DNA of 64,000 nucleotides. It comes from Streptomyces guryensis (GTDB taxonomy: Bacteria; Actinomycetota; Actinomycetes; Streptomycetales; Streptomycetaceae). The notes beneath the pieces were generated by a model that was not told the DNA's origin, did no database searches, and saw nothing but the letters and a program-made list of their open reading frames with translations. Within the stretch, counting starts at the first letter, position 1. Each line of letters starts with the position of its first letter. The position numbers and the translations under genes are program-made. Shown here piece by piece: positions 53,773 to 62,727 of the stretch. The stretch is from positions 62,001 to 126,000 of the forward strand of contig NZ_JAJSBI010000021.1 of the NCBI RefSeq assembly GCF_021261325.1, read 5' to 3'.

Positions 53773-56598
53773 TCACCCGTCGGCTGTCTCCGACAAGGTG
53801 ACGGCGAAGGCGGCGGACCGGGCGGTCAGCCGGTGGTTCGGCAGGACTCGGGGGCCGCACGCGGCGGACCCCAGTCCGTGCTGGGCGAGGTCGATGTTGA
53901 CGTGTACGGCGTCTGCGGGCCGGAGTTCGTCGGTGTGCCGGGCGGTGTCGAGGTCCTCGCTGGTCCAGCGGCGGGCGGTCAGGTGGCAGGTCGGGGCGCC
54001 GGTGAGGCGTAGTCCGCCCTGCGGGCCGGTGAGCTCCGCCCAGTGGACGTCGGCCCGGCTGCCGTTCTCCTGGGGAAAGACATACGGCGTCTGCAGGGCG
54101 TCGACCGTGCTGCTGTAACGGCCCAGGCGGGCGGCGAGGCGGCTGTCCGGATAGGCCTCTCCCGGCCCCAGCCCGTACCAGGTCACGTGGTCGATCCAGG
54201 CGGGCAGGGACATCCGCAGGCCGAGGCGGGGCAGAGAGATGTCCTGCCAGTCCCCGTCCGGCTCGATCTCGGCGGTGAGGCGCAGTCCCTCGCCGGTGTC
54301 CTGCCAGCGGTAGGTGGCGTACATGCCGAGGTCGGTGGCGGCGGGGGCGACCCGGGTGCGTACGACCAGCGTGTCGTCCTCGGTGTCCATGCCGAGCAGG
54401 CGGTGGTGCAGGCGGTCCAGGCCGATGCGCCGCCAGGTGTCCGCCACCGGATCGTGGCCGAGCCGGTCGTTGTCGATCGGCGCCCGCCACAAGTCGAGTC
54501 GGGGGCCGGTGACGGGCAGGTCTCCGAGCCGGGTCAGTCGACCGGTGCGGGTGTCGAACAGGCCGGGGTCGGGCCTGGTCCCGCGGGTCGGTCGGCGCGC
54601 GGGAATCGGCTCGGGGATGCGCTGGGCCCAGGCGACCTCGTGGCCGGCCGGGGCCCAGGGCTCGTCCTTGGCGAGGCGGGCGCTGACGGTGAGTGGGCCG
54701 GTGGTGTCCGCCGTGGGGTACGGCAGCAGGGCCGGAGGGCTGCCCGCGGGAATCGCCGGAAGCGGCAGGTCACCGGAGGCGGTCTCCTCTCCTTCGTGTT
54801 CCACACACCAGGTCAGGACCAGATGGGAGAGGCCTCGGAAATCGTGGAGGTTGGCGATCTCGATGCCGTCCGGTGCCATGGTGATGCGCACCGGTTCCAC
54901 GACCTTCTTGTACTCGGCCAGGCCCGGCGAGGGGGTGCGGTCGGGGAACACCAGGCCGTCGCAGACGAAGTTGCCGTCGTGCAGTTCCTCCCCGAAGTCG
55001 CCGCCGTAGGCGAAGTGACCGTCCTGGCGCAGGCCGTGGTCAATCCACTCCCAGACGAAGCCGCCCATGCATCGTTCGTACTTCTCGAACAGGCGCTGGT
55101 ATTCGGCGAGTCCGCCGGGACCGTTGCCCATGGCGTGGGCGTACTCCACGACGACGGCCGGCATCCCGCACCGCCGCGCGTCGGCGACCGGGTCGGCGAG
55201 CGGCTCCTCCGCGCGTCGCCCGATGGCGTCGAGCTCCTCGTGGGAGGTGTACATACGGCTGTACACGTCGGTGTAGCGACTGTCCCAGTCGTGCTCGTAG
55301 TGCAGCGGCCGGTCCGGGTCGCGCCTCTTGGCCCACTCCGCCATGGCCTGGAGGTTGCAGCCGTCACCGGCCTCGTTGCCCAACGACCACATGACGACAC
55401 TGGGGTGGTTCTTGTCCCGTTCGACGGTCCGCTGCATGCGGTCCAAGTACGCCTCGCGCCAGCGCGGGTCGTCGCTGGGATTGCCGCGCCAGTCGCCCGT
55501 CAGGGAGAAGCCATGCGTCTCCAGGTCGCACTCCAGCATCACCCACAGGCCCAACTCGTCGCACAGTTCCAGGAACCGGCTGTCCGGTGGGTAGTGGCTG
55601 GTGCGCACCGCGTTGATGTTGTGGCGCTTCATCAGCACGATGTCCTCGCGCATGGTCTCCTCGTCGAGGACGCGCCCGTGGTCGGGGTGGAACTCGTGCC
55701 GGTTGACACCCCGCAGCAGGACGGGCCGGCCGTTGACCTTCAGCGGCCCGTCCTCGACCGCGACGCTGCGGAAGCCGATCCGCAGGGGGGTCGTCTCTCC
55801 CCCGGCCCGCAGCTCACCCGCGTACAGCCGGGGAGTCTCGGCCGTCCAGGGCTCGACCGCCGCGAGGTCGTACGGCCCCTGGGCGGGGACGTCCCGCAGG
55901 CCGAGCTCCTCGACGGTCAGCCGGGCGGGTGCGGAGGTGTCGACGCGCAGGGTGCCACGTCCTGTGGTGTGGTCGAAGTCCGCGTGCACGAAGTAGTCGT
56001 CGAGCGCTCCCAGCGCGCGGGCGAGAAGCGTGACGGAGCGGAAGATGCCGGAGAGCCACCACATGTCCTGGTCTTCCAGGTAGCTGCCGGGAGACCACTG
56101 GTGGACACGGACCGCGAGGACGTTGCGGCCCGGCCTGGCGATCCCGGTGACGTCGAACTCGGTGGGCAGCCGGCTGCCGGTGGACCACCCCAGTTCCTGC
56201 CCGTTGAGCCAGGCGGTGAAGCAGGAGTCCACCCCGTCGAAGCGCAGGACCGCTCCCAGATCGCCCCACTCCTCGGGAAGGTCGAAAGCCCGGCGGTAGT
56301 CACCGGTGGGGTTGTCGTCCGGGACGTACGGGGGATCGAGGGGGAAGGGATAGGCGATGTTCGTGTAGATCGGGGCACCGTGACCGTGCAACTGCCAGTG
56401 GGCGGGGACGGGCAGCTCGTCCCATCCGGAGTCGTCGAAGTCCGGCCGTTCGATGCCTGTCGGCGCCTCGGCGGTGGACGGGGACAGCCGGAACCTCCAG
56501 TCGCCGTCCAGGATCAGTCGGGGGGCGTCCGAGCGGAACGCGGCCCTCGGGGGCCGTCGGCCCTCACCCGGGCTGAAGGTCGTCAGCGGGTCGGTCAT
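53773..56598 (-). CDS. GH2 beta-galactosidase
   Basis: 941 residues, close to E. coli LacZ length. Sugar-binding domain (FRSDAPRLILDGDWRFRLSP; PVPAHWQLHGHGAPIYTNI), Ig-like domain, then the TIM barrel with RGVNRHEFHPDHGRV, the acid/base E409 in WSLGNEAGDG and nucleophile E485 in VVVEYAHAMGN. Domain 4 and the C-terminal beta-galactosidase small-chain domain complete the protein. No signal peptide, so it acts in the cytoplasm on imported galactosides. Genes on both sides are glycan-active secreted enzymes in the same orientation, with gaps of about 150 bp. Confidence 0.95.
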   Translation of the reverse strand: MTDPLTTFSPGEGRRPPRAAFRSDAPRLILDGDWRFRLSPSTAEAPTGIERPDFDDSGWDELPVPAHWQLHGHGAPIYTNIAYPFPLDPPYVPDDNPTGDYRRAFDLPEEWGDLGAVLRFDGVDSCFTAWLNGQELGWSTGSRLPTEFDVTGIARPGRNVLAVRVHQWSPGSYLEDQDMWWLSGIFRSVTLLARALGALDDYFVHADFDHTTGRGTLRVDTSAPARLTVEELGLRDVPAQGPYDLAAVEPWTAETPRLYAGELRAGGETTPLRIGFRSVAVEDGPLKVNGRPVLLRGVNRHEFHPDHGRVLDEETMREDIVLMKRHNINAVRTSHYPPDSRFLELCDELGLWVMLECDLETHGFSLTGDWRGNPSDDPRWREAYLDRMQRTVERDKNHPSVVMWSLGNEAGDGCNLQAMAEWAKRRDPDRPLHYEHDWDSRYTDVYSRMYTSHEELDAIGRRAEEPLADPVADARRCGMPAVVVEYAHAMGNGPGGLAEYQRLFEKYERCMGGFVWEWIDHGLRQDGHFAYGGDFGEELHDGNFVCDGLVFPDRTPSPGLAEYKKVVEPVRITMAPDGIEIANLHDFRGLSHLVLTWCVEHEGEETASGDLPLPAIPAGSPPALLPYPTADTTGPLTVSARLAKDEPWAPAGHEVAWAQRIPEPIPARRPTRGTRPDPGLFDTRTGRLTRLGDLPVTGPRLDLWRAPIDNDRLGHDPVADTWRRIGLDRLHHRLLGMDTEDDTLVVRTRVAPAATDLGMYATYRWQDTGEGLRLTAEIEPDGDWQDISLPRLGLRMSLPAWIDHVTWYGLGPGEAYPDSRLAARLGRYSSTVDALQTPYVFPQENGSRADVHWAELTGPQGGLRLTGAPTCHLTARRWTSEDLDTARHTDELRPADAVHVNIDLAQHGLGSAACGPRVLPNHRLTARSAAFAVTLSETADG

Positions 56599-56748
56599 AC
56601 GGGTTCCGGCTCCTTGACATGGTGGTGAGCTTGGGCCTGGTCGCGCAGGACGTGCCGCGTGCGGGGCGGGTGGGATGGAGCAGGCCGGACACCGGCGTTC
56701 CGGCCTGCTCTATCCGGGCTGGGGCACGGGCCGGGGCCCGCGACGGGA

Positions 56749-58278
56749 TCAGGACGCGGCGGCCGCCTGAGCCTCGGCGGTGGTGAGGAACTTCAGGTTC
56801 GTCACGTGCTCGTTGACGTACCACTGCACGGTGTCGGTGGTGTAGTACCAGCGCGGCTTGCGCATCGAGTCGGCGATGACCACACCGTTGACCACGAGGT
56901 TCTCGAAGGTGACGTTGTTGATGGCGTGGTCGGCGTCGTAGCCGAGGAAGAGTGACGGGTTAGCGTGGATGCCGGTGTAGGTGAGGTTCTTGATGTAGAC
57001 GTCCTCGATACCGCGGCCGACCGAGGTGTTGTACGTCTTGTTGAACATGACCCGGAAGTTGAGGAGTTGGCCCCAGCGGAAGTCCTCGACCCGGACGTCC
57101 TCGACGCGCACGTTCCTGATCAGGTTGGAGTCGCCGGCGTTGAGGGAGATGCAGCCCTGGTAGTTCATCTGGGGTTCGCGGTGGTCGAGGATGTCGACGT
57201 TCTTGATGAGCAGGTTCTCGATGACGTCGGGGTTGTCGGGGTCGCCGTGCGTTCCGACCTGGATCGGGTGGGCGACATCCGCCCACAGGGTGCAGTTCTT
57301 GATGGTGAGGTTGCGGGTGTCGCCGTAGAAGTCGTTGCGGTGGGCGTAGATGGAGAAGCTGTCGTCGGAGGTGCGGGCGAAGCAGCCGTCGAAGGTGAGG
57401 TTCTTGGAGCAGTAGACGGGGTAGCCGTCGCCCCATGTGCCCCAGGTGAACACGCGGGTCTTGTGGACGTGGACGTTCTCGGCCTGCCCGCAGCCGATGC
57501 CGCTCCCCAGGAAGATGACACCGTCGACCTGGCAGTTGTTGCTGTTCTCGATCCGCAGGCCGCCGACCGAGGAGTTCGGGGCGAGCAGGACGCCGTGCCC
57601 CTTGACGGTCACCTGCTCGACGCCCTTGACGTCGATCTGCGCCTTGAGGACGGCTCCGCCGGCCAGGTAGACGGTCTTGCCGCTGGGGACGGTGAGGATG
57701 TTGCCGGTGACGGTGTGCAGGCCGGGGCCATAGTAGAGGACGTCCGGGTCGTCGGCGGACGGGGCGTGCTTCTCGACCCGGTTGGTGATGACGTGCAGGC
57801 AGTCGAAGATCTCGTCGTTGATCTGGACGATGACGTCCTTCGGCTCGTCGAGCGTGAACCGCAGGGTGTCACCGAGGAGTTCGGGTTTGATGCCGTACGA
57901 GTCCGGCCGCACCCGGGCCTTGGTGGTGCCGCCCTTGAGGTGGGTGACCTCCAGCTCCACCGGTCCGCAGAAGTCGAAGTACACCATCGAGGAGCCCCAG
58001 ACCTTGCCGGAGCCGGTGGTGGGGTTGATCTCCTTGGTACCCGGCGCGTAGCAGGAAAGGGTCTGCCACTCGCCGTCGGGGGCGGTGCGCACCCGCACCT
58101 TGAAGCTGGCCTGGGTCCCCGCGCCGGACGGGATGGGGTAGGTCACCAGCTGCGGCGCGGGGGCGTCGGCCGTCTCGTCGGCGTGCGCCGCCGTGGCGGT
58201 CAGGGAGGACAGGCCGGCGGCGAGGGCGGCAGCTCCGGCCGCCTGGAGGGTTCTGCGACGGGTCAGGTTCGTGTCCAT
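56749..58278 (-). CDS. Secreted GH28-like beta-helix glycosidase
   Basis: 509 residues, ATG 6 bases after AGGAG. The twin-arginine signal TRRRTLQAAGAAALAAGLSS ends near AHADE. A beta-sandwich N-domain (about 45-160) leads into a right-handed parallel beta-helix (GLHTVTGNILTVPSGKTVYL, VEQVTVKGHGVLLAPNSSVG, ENVHVHKTRVFTWGTWGDGY, CFARTSDDSFSIYAHRND with the DD pair typical of polygalacturonase-type enzymes). Related folds include polygalacturonases (GH28) and dextranases (GH49). Pectin or its side chains is the likely target given the locus. Confidence 0.85.
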   Translation of the reverse strand: MDTNLTRRRTLQAAGAAALAAGLSSLTATAAHADETADAPAPQLVTYPIPSGAGTQASFKVRVRTAPDGEWQTLSCYAPGTKEINPTTGSGKVWGSSMVYFDFCGPVELEVTHLKGGTTKARVRPDSYGIKPELLGDTLRFTLDEPKDVIVQINDEIFDCLHVITNRVEKHAPSADDPDVLYYGPGLHTVTGNILTVPSGKTVYLAGGAVLKAQIDVKGVEQVTVKGHGVLLAPNSSVGGLRIENSNNCQVDGVIFLGSGIGCGQAENVHVHKTRVFTWGTWGDGYPVYCSKNLTFDGCFARTSDDSFSIYAHRNDFYGDTRNLTIKNCTLWADVAHPIQVGTHGDPDNPDVIENLLIKNVDILDHREPQMNYQGCISLNAGDSNLIRNVRVEDVRVEDFRWGQLLNFRVMFNKTYNTSVGRGIEDVYIKNLTYTGIHANPSLFLGYDADHAINNVTFENLVVNGVVIADSMRKPRWYYTTDTVQWYVNEHVTNLKFLTTAEAQAAAAS

Positions 58279-58333
58279 GTGCGGCTCCTGTCAGGCGGAA
58301 AGTGCGGTTGCGGGAATGGGAACTGATGTTGCG

Positions 58334-59851
58334 TCAGTCCAGCTGGGCGCGGACCGTGACGAACGAGTGGGGCGGCAGTGTGAGGGTGAGACCCTGGTCG
58401 GTGGCCTTGAGGTCGTCGAAGGGGCGCGGGGCGACCGTGTGAGGCGTGCCCGGCGTGTTGTGGTCGTGCAGCCGGTCGGCGGTCAGGATGCGGGCGCTCG
58501 GTTCACTGACGGACCGGCCGCGCAGGTCCAGAGTCAGTTCGGCGGGTTCCTCGGCATCGAGGTTGGACAGCGAGATGAGGACCGTCCGGTCCTTGACGCT
58601 GGCGGAGGCGGACAGGGTCTCCAGCTCCGTGTCACCAACGGTGCGTCGGGCGTCGTTCCCGGTCAGATGGATGGCGAGCGAGGTGGCGTCCTGGTGGCCC
58701 TTGTTCATCTCGAAGACGTGGTAGGTCGGGGTCAGCACGAGTGAGTCGCCGTCGGTGAGGAGCATCGCCTGCAGAACGTTGACGGTCTGGGCGATGTTGG
58801 CCATGTGCAAACGTGCGGCGTGCTTGTGGAAGATGTCGAAGTGGGTGCTCGCCACGAGTGCGTCGCGCAAAGTGTTCTGCTGGAACAGGAACCCGGGGTT
58901 GGTGCCCGGTTCTACGTCCCACCAGGTGCCCCACTCGTCCAGCACCAGCCCGACCGTGCGACCTGGATCGTAGACGTCCAAGACGGTGGAGTGGCCGGTG
59001 AGGATGCGGTCGAGGCGGCGGGCCGCGACCATGGTGCGGTAGTAGTCGTCGGTGTCGAAGACGGTCGAGCTGCCCTTGGCCTCCCAGGGCCCGGCGATCG
59101 TGTAGTAGTGCACGGACAGGCCCTGGAAGAAGTTCTTCGGGGTGGCCTCGCAGCCGAAGCAGCTGATCTGCTGCATCAGCGTCTCGGTCCACTTGTAGTC
59201 GGCGTCCGAGGCGCCGGAGGCGATGCGGTAGAGCTTGTTGTCGCCGTGGTCGCGGCAGTAGGTGGCGTACTGGCGGGCCAGGTCGGCGGAGTACTCGGCG
59301 CGCATGTTGCCGCCGCAGCCCCAGGTCTCGTTGCCGATGCCCCAGTACTTCACTCGCCAGGGCTCGTTGCGGCCGTTGGCCCTGCGCAGCCTGGCCATGG
59401 GGCTGTCGCCGTCGCGGGTGAGGTACTCGACCCATTCGCTCATCTCGCGCACGGTGCCGGAGCCGACGTTGCCGCTGATGTAGGGCTCGGCGCCGAGGAG
59501 TTCGCACAGGGCCATGAATTCGTGGGTGCCGAAGTGGTTGTTCTCCTCGACGTCGCCCCAGTGCGTGTTGACCATGCTCGGCCGCTGCTCGCGGGGGCCA
59601 ATGCCGTCACGCCAGTGGTATTCGTCGGCGAAACAGCCGCCCGGCCAGCGCAGGTTGGGGATGTCCAGGGCGCGTAGCGCCTGGACGACGTCGAGCCGGA
59701 TGCCTCCTTCGTTGGGGATGGGCGAGTCCTCCCCGACCCAGAAGCCGCCGTAGATGCAGCGGCCGAGGTGCTCGGCGAAGTGGCCGTAGAGATGGCGGCT
59801 GATCGTCGGGCCCTCGATGTCGAGGTTGATGACCGCGGTGGCGTGGGGCAC
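58334..59851 (-). CDS. Intracellular GH51 alpha-L-arabinofuranosidase
   Basis: 505 residues from GTG 59851, 7 bases after AGGAG (the same ribosome-site layout as the other GH51 gene). Typical bacterial AbfA: ISRHLYGHFAEHLGRCIYGG, NLRWPGGCFADEYHWRDG, acid/base E175 in YWGIGNETWGCGG and nucleophile E306 in LVLDEWGTWW. No signal peptide. It hydrolyses arabinofuranose from imported arabino-oligosaccharides. It is the first gene of the seven-gene minus-strand series, divergent from the ABC importer, with a LacI-type operator in between. Confidence 0.95.
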   Translation of the reverse strand: MPHATAVINLDIEGPTISRHLYGHFAEHLGRCIYGGFWVGEDSPIPNEGGIRLDVVQALRALDIPNLRWPGGCFADEYHWRDGIGPREQRPSMVNTHWGDVEENNHFGTHEFMALCELLGAEPYISGNVGSGTVREMSEWVEYLTRDGDSPMARLRRANGRNEPWRVKYWGIGNETWGCGGNMRAEYSADLARQYATYCRDHGDNKLYRIASGASDADYKWTETLMQQISCFGCEATPKNFFQGLSVHYYTIAGPWEAKGSSTVFDTDDYYRTMVAARRLDRILTGHSTVLDVYDPGRTVGLVLDEWGTWWDVEPGTNPGFLFQQNTLRDALVASTHFDIFHKHAARLHMANIAQTVNVLQAMLLTDGDSLVLTPTYHVFEMNKGHQDATSLAIHLTGNDARRTVGDTELETLSASASVKDRTVLISLSNLDAEEPAELTLDLRGRSVSEPSARILTADRLHDHNTPGTPHTVAPRPFDDLKATDQGLTLTLPPHSFVTVRAQLD

Positions 59852-59980
59852 GGACGTACTCCTGCGTCGATGGGGAGGTGCATGGGGGCGATGAGTTGCG
59901 GAGCGGTGTTGCGGGGCGCGAGCAGGGGGTGGGGGCGCGGCGATCCCGATCGTGGCTGCCTTGTTCGAGGTGTCGAAAGT

Positions 59981-60004
59981 GTTAGCAACCGGTTTCTTGT
60001 AGCG
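59981..60004. promoter_or_regulatory. LacI-family operator 1
   Basis: GTTAGCAACCGGTTTCTTGTAGCG contains the perfect palindrome AACCGGTT (59987-59994) within AGcAACCGGTTtCT. The flanks GTTA and TC..GTAGCG are repeated at operator 2. Confidence 0.75.
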
Positions 60005-60013
60005 ATACAAGAA
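59994..60013. repeat. 8-bp inverted repeat next to operator 1
   Basis: TTCTTGTA-GCGA-TACAAGAA is perfect, overlapping the right side of operator 1. It may be a second protein site or an RNA hairpin. Confidence 0.6.
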
Positions 60014-60115
60014 GCTGCCACCGATCCGCCGAATGAGTCAAGAGGGGTGCGTCAAGGTCACGTCGACGGACGTGAATACCCGGTCGGGCCGAGGTATTTG
60101 GGATGTTCCGAGCTC

Positions 60116-60145
60116 TTGACACCCATCGGAGACCGCACCTAGCGT
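60116..60145 (+). promoter_or_regulatory. Promoter of the ABC importer operon
   Basis: TTGACA (60116-60121) and TAGCGT (60140-60145) are spaced by 18 bases. The transcription start would be near 60152, directly before operator 2. Confidence 0.75.
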
Positions 60146-60154
60146 TCGCCGGAA

Positions 60155-60180
60155 GTTACCCCAACCGGTTTCCCGTAGCG
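60155..60180. promoter_or_regulatory. LacI-family operator 2
   Basis: GTTA-CCCC-AACCGGTT followed by TCCCGTAGCG repeats operator 1 in the same orientation (core AACCGGTT at 60163-60170). It sits right after the predicted start of transcription, the standard place for repression. Confidence 0.75.
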
Positions 60181-60349
60181 GGCGTTTCGGGGCGTGACGC
60201 CGCACAGACGAAGCACCGGTTCCTCAACTCTCGGCCCTCACCCGTGCGTTCGGCAGCAGCCGACGAGGTCGTACACGACATCCAGGTGTGCACGCCAGCG
60301 CTTCCCTTCTCCCTCTGATGTCCTTCCCCGCGCGAAAGGCTTCACCGTC

Positions 60350-61702
60350 ATGCCTGTTTCCCCCAGAGGCTCCCTCGACCGGCGCCGTTTCCTGGCCGCC
60401 TCCGCCGGTGCCGCTCTCTCGGCCGCCGCCCTGCCCGGCTGTGCCGCCTCCGTCGACTCGGGGAGCGGTGCCAAAGGCGCCAAGGAGACGCTCACCATCA
60501 TGGACACCGCCTGGACCAAGAAGGACAAGCAGAACGCCGAGCGCGAGCTCGGCATGAACCTCGAGATCGTCACGTACGACATCACCAAGCTCAACGCCAT
60601 GCTGGCCGGCAAGAACCCGCCGGACGTGGTCCGCGGCATCGGCGCCACGGACGTGCCCTACTTCGCCGCGCGCGGTCTGATGGCCGACCTGGACCCGTAC
60701 TTCGCCAAGAGCGACGCGCTCAAGCCCTCCGACCTCGCCCCGGCCAACGACGTGTGGCGCTACGACCACACGACCAAGAAGCAGGGCACCGGTCCCCGCT
60801 ACGGCATGGCCAAGGACTACTCGCAGGACTGCATGTTCTGGTACCGCACCGACATGTTCGAGGCGGCCAAGCTGGAACTCCCCAGCGACACCGAACCGTT
60901 GTCCTGCGACGAGTGGCTGGACCTCGGCAAGCGCCTGGTCAAGCGCCGGCTCGGCAAGGTGAAGGTGTACGGCCTCAGCGGCACGCCCCTGGGCGGCCCC
61001 CTCACCCAGGTCATGTGGATGGCCGCGTCGGCCGGCGGAAGCCTGTTCGCCGAGGACCTGGCCACGGTGGACTTCTCCTCCCCCGAAGCGCTCAAGGCAC
61101 TGCAGTGGTACCTGGACTACGCGAAGGCCGACATCGGCCCGAGCGTCGTCAACCCCAACCCGGACGGCTGGGACTGGCCCACCTACCAGGCGAATCGTAT
61201 GGCGATGGCCACCGACGGCTACTGGTTCGGCGGCACCATCGGCGGCGACGCCAAGATCTCCGAGGTCTCGCGGTTCGCCCCCGCACCCCAGCTCGGCAGC
61301 CACCGCATCAGCCCCTGTTTCAGCGGCACCGGCTACTGGATCCCCAAGGAGGCCAAGAACAAGGACGCCGCCTGGAGGTACTTCGAGTGGTACTTCGCCA
61401 GCAAGCCCGCCCAGGACCGAGCGACCAGCGGGTGGGGCATCCCCTCCCTGAACTCGCTGCGCTCGAAGATGCCGCGGGACACGGCGTTCCACAAGCAGTC
61501 CTACGAGGTGCAGCAACGGGAGCTGGACTACTTCTCGGTGCTGCCCGTCAGCCCGTACGCCCAGGTGGACGCCCTCAACGCGGTGCTCACCAAGGTGCTG
61601 CCGGACGCGGTCAAGTCCGGCACCTCGGCAGGGAAGATCGCCGACACGCTCAACTCCCAGATCAACGAACAGCTCGCGCGGGGCAAGGAGCTGGTGGGGT
61701 GA
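60350..61702 (+). CDS. ABC sugar importer, substrate-binding lipoprotein
   Basis: 450 residues. A twin-arginine motif (DRRRFLAASAG) and lipobox ALPGC (C31) mark an exported, membrane-anchored protein. The family-1 extracellular binding-protein pattern runs through AMLAGKNPPDVVRG, YGMAKDYSQDCMFWYRTDMF and FSGTGYWIPKEAKNKDAAWR. It captures an oligosaccharide and delivers it to the permeases encoded next, with which it overlaps by 4 bases (GTGA). Galactan- or arabinan-derived oligosaccharides are likely from context. No ATPase gene is present in the window; Streptomyces often uses the shared MsiK ATPase. Confidence 0.93.
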   Translation: MPVSPRGSLDRRRFLAASAGAALSAAALPGCAASVDSGSGAKGAKETLTIMDTAWTKKDKQNAERELGMNLEIVTYDITKLNAMLAGKNPPDVVRGIGATDVPYFAARGLMADLDPYFAKSDALKPSDLAPANDVWRYDHTTKKQGTGPRYGMAKDYSQDCMFWYRTDMFEAAKLELPSDTEPLSCDEWLDLGKRLVKRRLGKVKVYGLSGTPLGGPLTQVMWMAASAGGSLFAEDLATVDFSSPEALKALQWYLDYAKADIGPSVVNPNPDGWDWPTYQANRMAMATDGYWFGGTIGGDAKISEVSRFAPAPQLGSHRISPCFSGTGYWIPKEAKNKDAAWRYFEWYFASKPAQDRATSGWGIPSLNSLRSKMPRDTAFHKQSYEVQQRELDYFSVLPVSPYAQVDALNAVLTKVLPDAVKSGTSAGKIADTLNSQINEQLARGKELVG

Positions 61703-62727
61703 GCACCGATCAACTCGCCGGTGCGGACGCGCGTTCGTCGATGCGGGCGGCCGTCACCCGGCCCGGCTCGACGCGAACGCGCCGTCCCCGCTCGCTGCGG
61801 GCCCGCCGCACCGGGGCCTTCTACGTGTTCGCCGGCCCGTGGCTGCTGGGTTTCCTCGGCATGACGGTCTTCCCGCTGGGCTACGCGCTGTGGCTGAGCT
61901 TCACCAACTCCGACGGGCTGTCCCCGAACGCCCGCTATGTGGGGCTGGCCAACTACCGGGAGGTCTTCTCCGACCCGGACACCCTGGCCTCCCTGGCCCG
62001 CACCGGACTGTTCGCCGCGATCACGGTGCCGCTGACGATCGCGGCGGGATTGTTCCTCGCGGTGCTGCTGAACCAGCCGATCCGTGGCCGGGGCGTGTTC
62101 CGCACGCTGGTCTATCTGCCCGCGGTGGTGCCACCGGTCGGTGCCGCCCTCACCTTCAAGCTGATCTTCGACCGTGACTCGGGTTCGGCCAACGGCCTGT
62201 TGGACATCTTCGACGTCAACGGGCTGGCCTGGCTGCAGGATCCGTACGCCCGCTGGGTGCTGATCACGCTGACCGTGTGGGGCTGCGGGAACGTCATGAT
62301 CATCTCGCTGGCCGGACTCCAGGACATCCCCGCCGAACTGCTCGACGCGGCGCGGGTGGACGGGGCGAACTGGTGGCAGTCCTTCACCCGGATCACGCTG
62401 CCCCTCCTCTCCCCCGTGCTGTTCTTCCAGCTGGTCACCCAGATCATCGCGACCCTTCAGAGTTTCCTGCCCCTCCTCATCGCGGTCGATCCCACGCCCA
62501 AGGGAGTGGGGGCCGTGCCCCAGAGCAACCAGCTGATCATGATCGACGTCTTCGCGCAGTACTTCTCCAACGGCCGCTACGGCTACGCCTCCGCCCTGCT
62601 CTGGGTGCTCTTCGCGTTCGTCATGGCCGTCACCTTCCTCGTCTTCAGGCTGAGCAAGGGAGTGGTCTTCTACTCCGTGGATCCCGAACAGGCAAAGACC
62701 AAGCCCCGGACGATCGGAGACAACTGA
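61699..62727 (+). CDS. ABC sugar importer permease 1 (MalF type)
   Basis: 342 residues from GTG 61699. Six membrane helices after a basic N-terminus (RARRTGAFYVFAGPWLLGFL), and the EAA loop that docks the ATPase: LLDAARVDGANWWQSFTRIT ending in LP. Works as a dimer with the permease encoded next, which overlaps by one base. Confidence 0.95.
   Translation: MSTDQLAGADARSSMRAAVTRPGSTRTRRPRSLRARRTGAFYVFAGPWLLGFLGMTVFPLGYALWLSFTNSDGLSPNARYVGLANYREVFSDPDTLASLARTGLFAAITVPLTIAAGLFLAVLLNQPIRGRGVFRTLVYLPAVVPPVGAALTFKLIFDRDSGSANGLLDIFDVNGLAWLQDPYARWVLITLTVWGCGNVMIISLAGLQDIPAELLDAARVDGANWWQSFTRITLPLLSPVLFFQLVTQIIATLQSFLPLLIAVDPTPKGVGAVPQSNQLIMIDVFAQYFSNGRYGYASALLWVLFAFVMAVTFLVFRLSKGVVFYSVDPEQAKTKPRTIGDN

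Larger units (their letters stand above)
59852..60349. promoter_or_regulatory. Divergent promoter/operator region of the polysaccharide locus
   Basis: Holds no gene. Contains two near-identical LacI-type operators, an extra 8-bp inverted repeat and a good promoter for the ABC operon (listed separately). A possible minus-strand -35 TTGACT lies at 60041-60036 for the GH51 gene, without a clear -10. Confidence 0.7.

Noticed and set aside
54043..56628. 861-codon plus-strand frame opposite the GH2 gene
   Set aside because: Antisense shadow of a well-supported beta-galactosidase; no recognisable motif or start signal.
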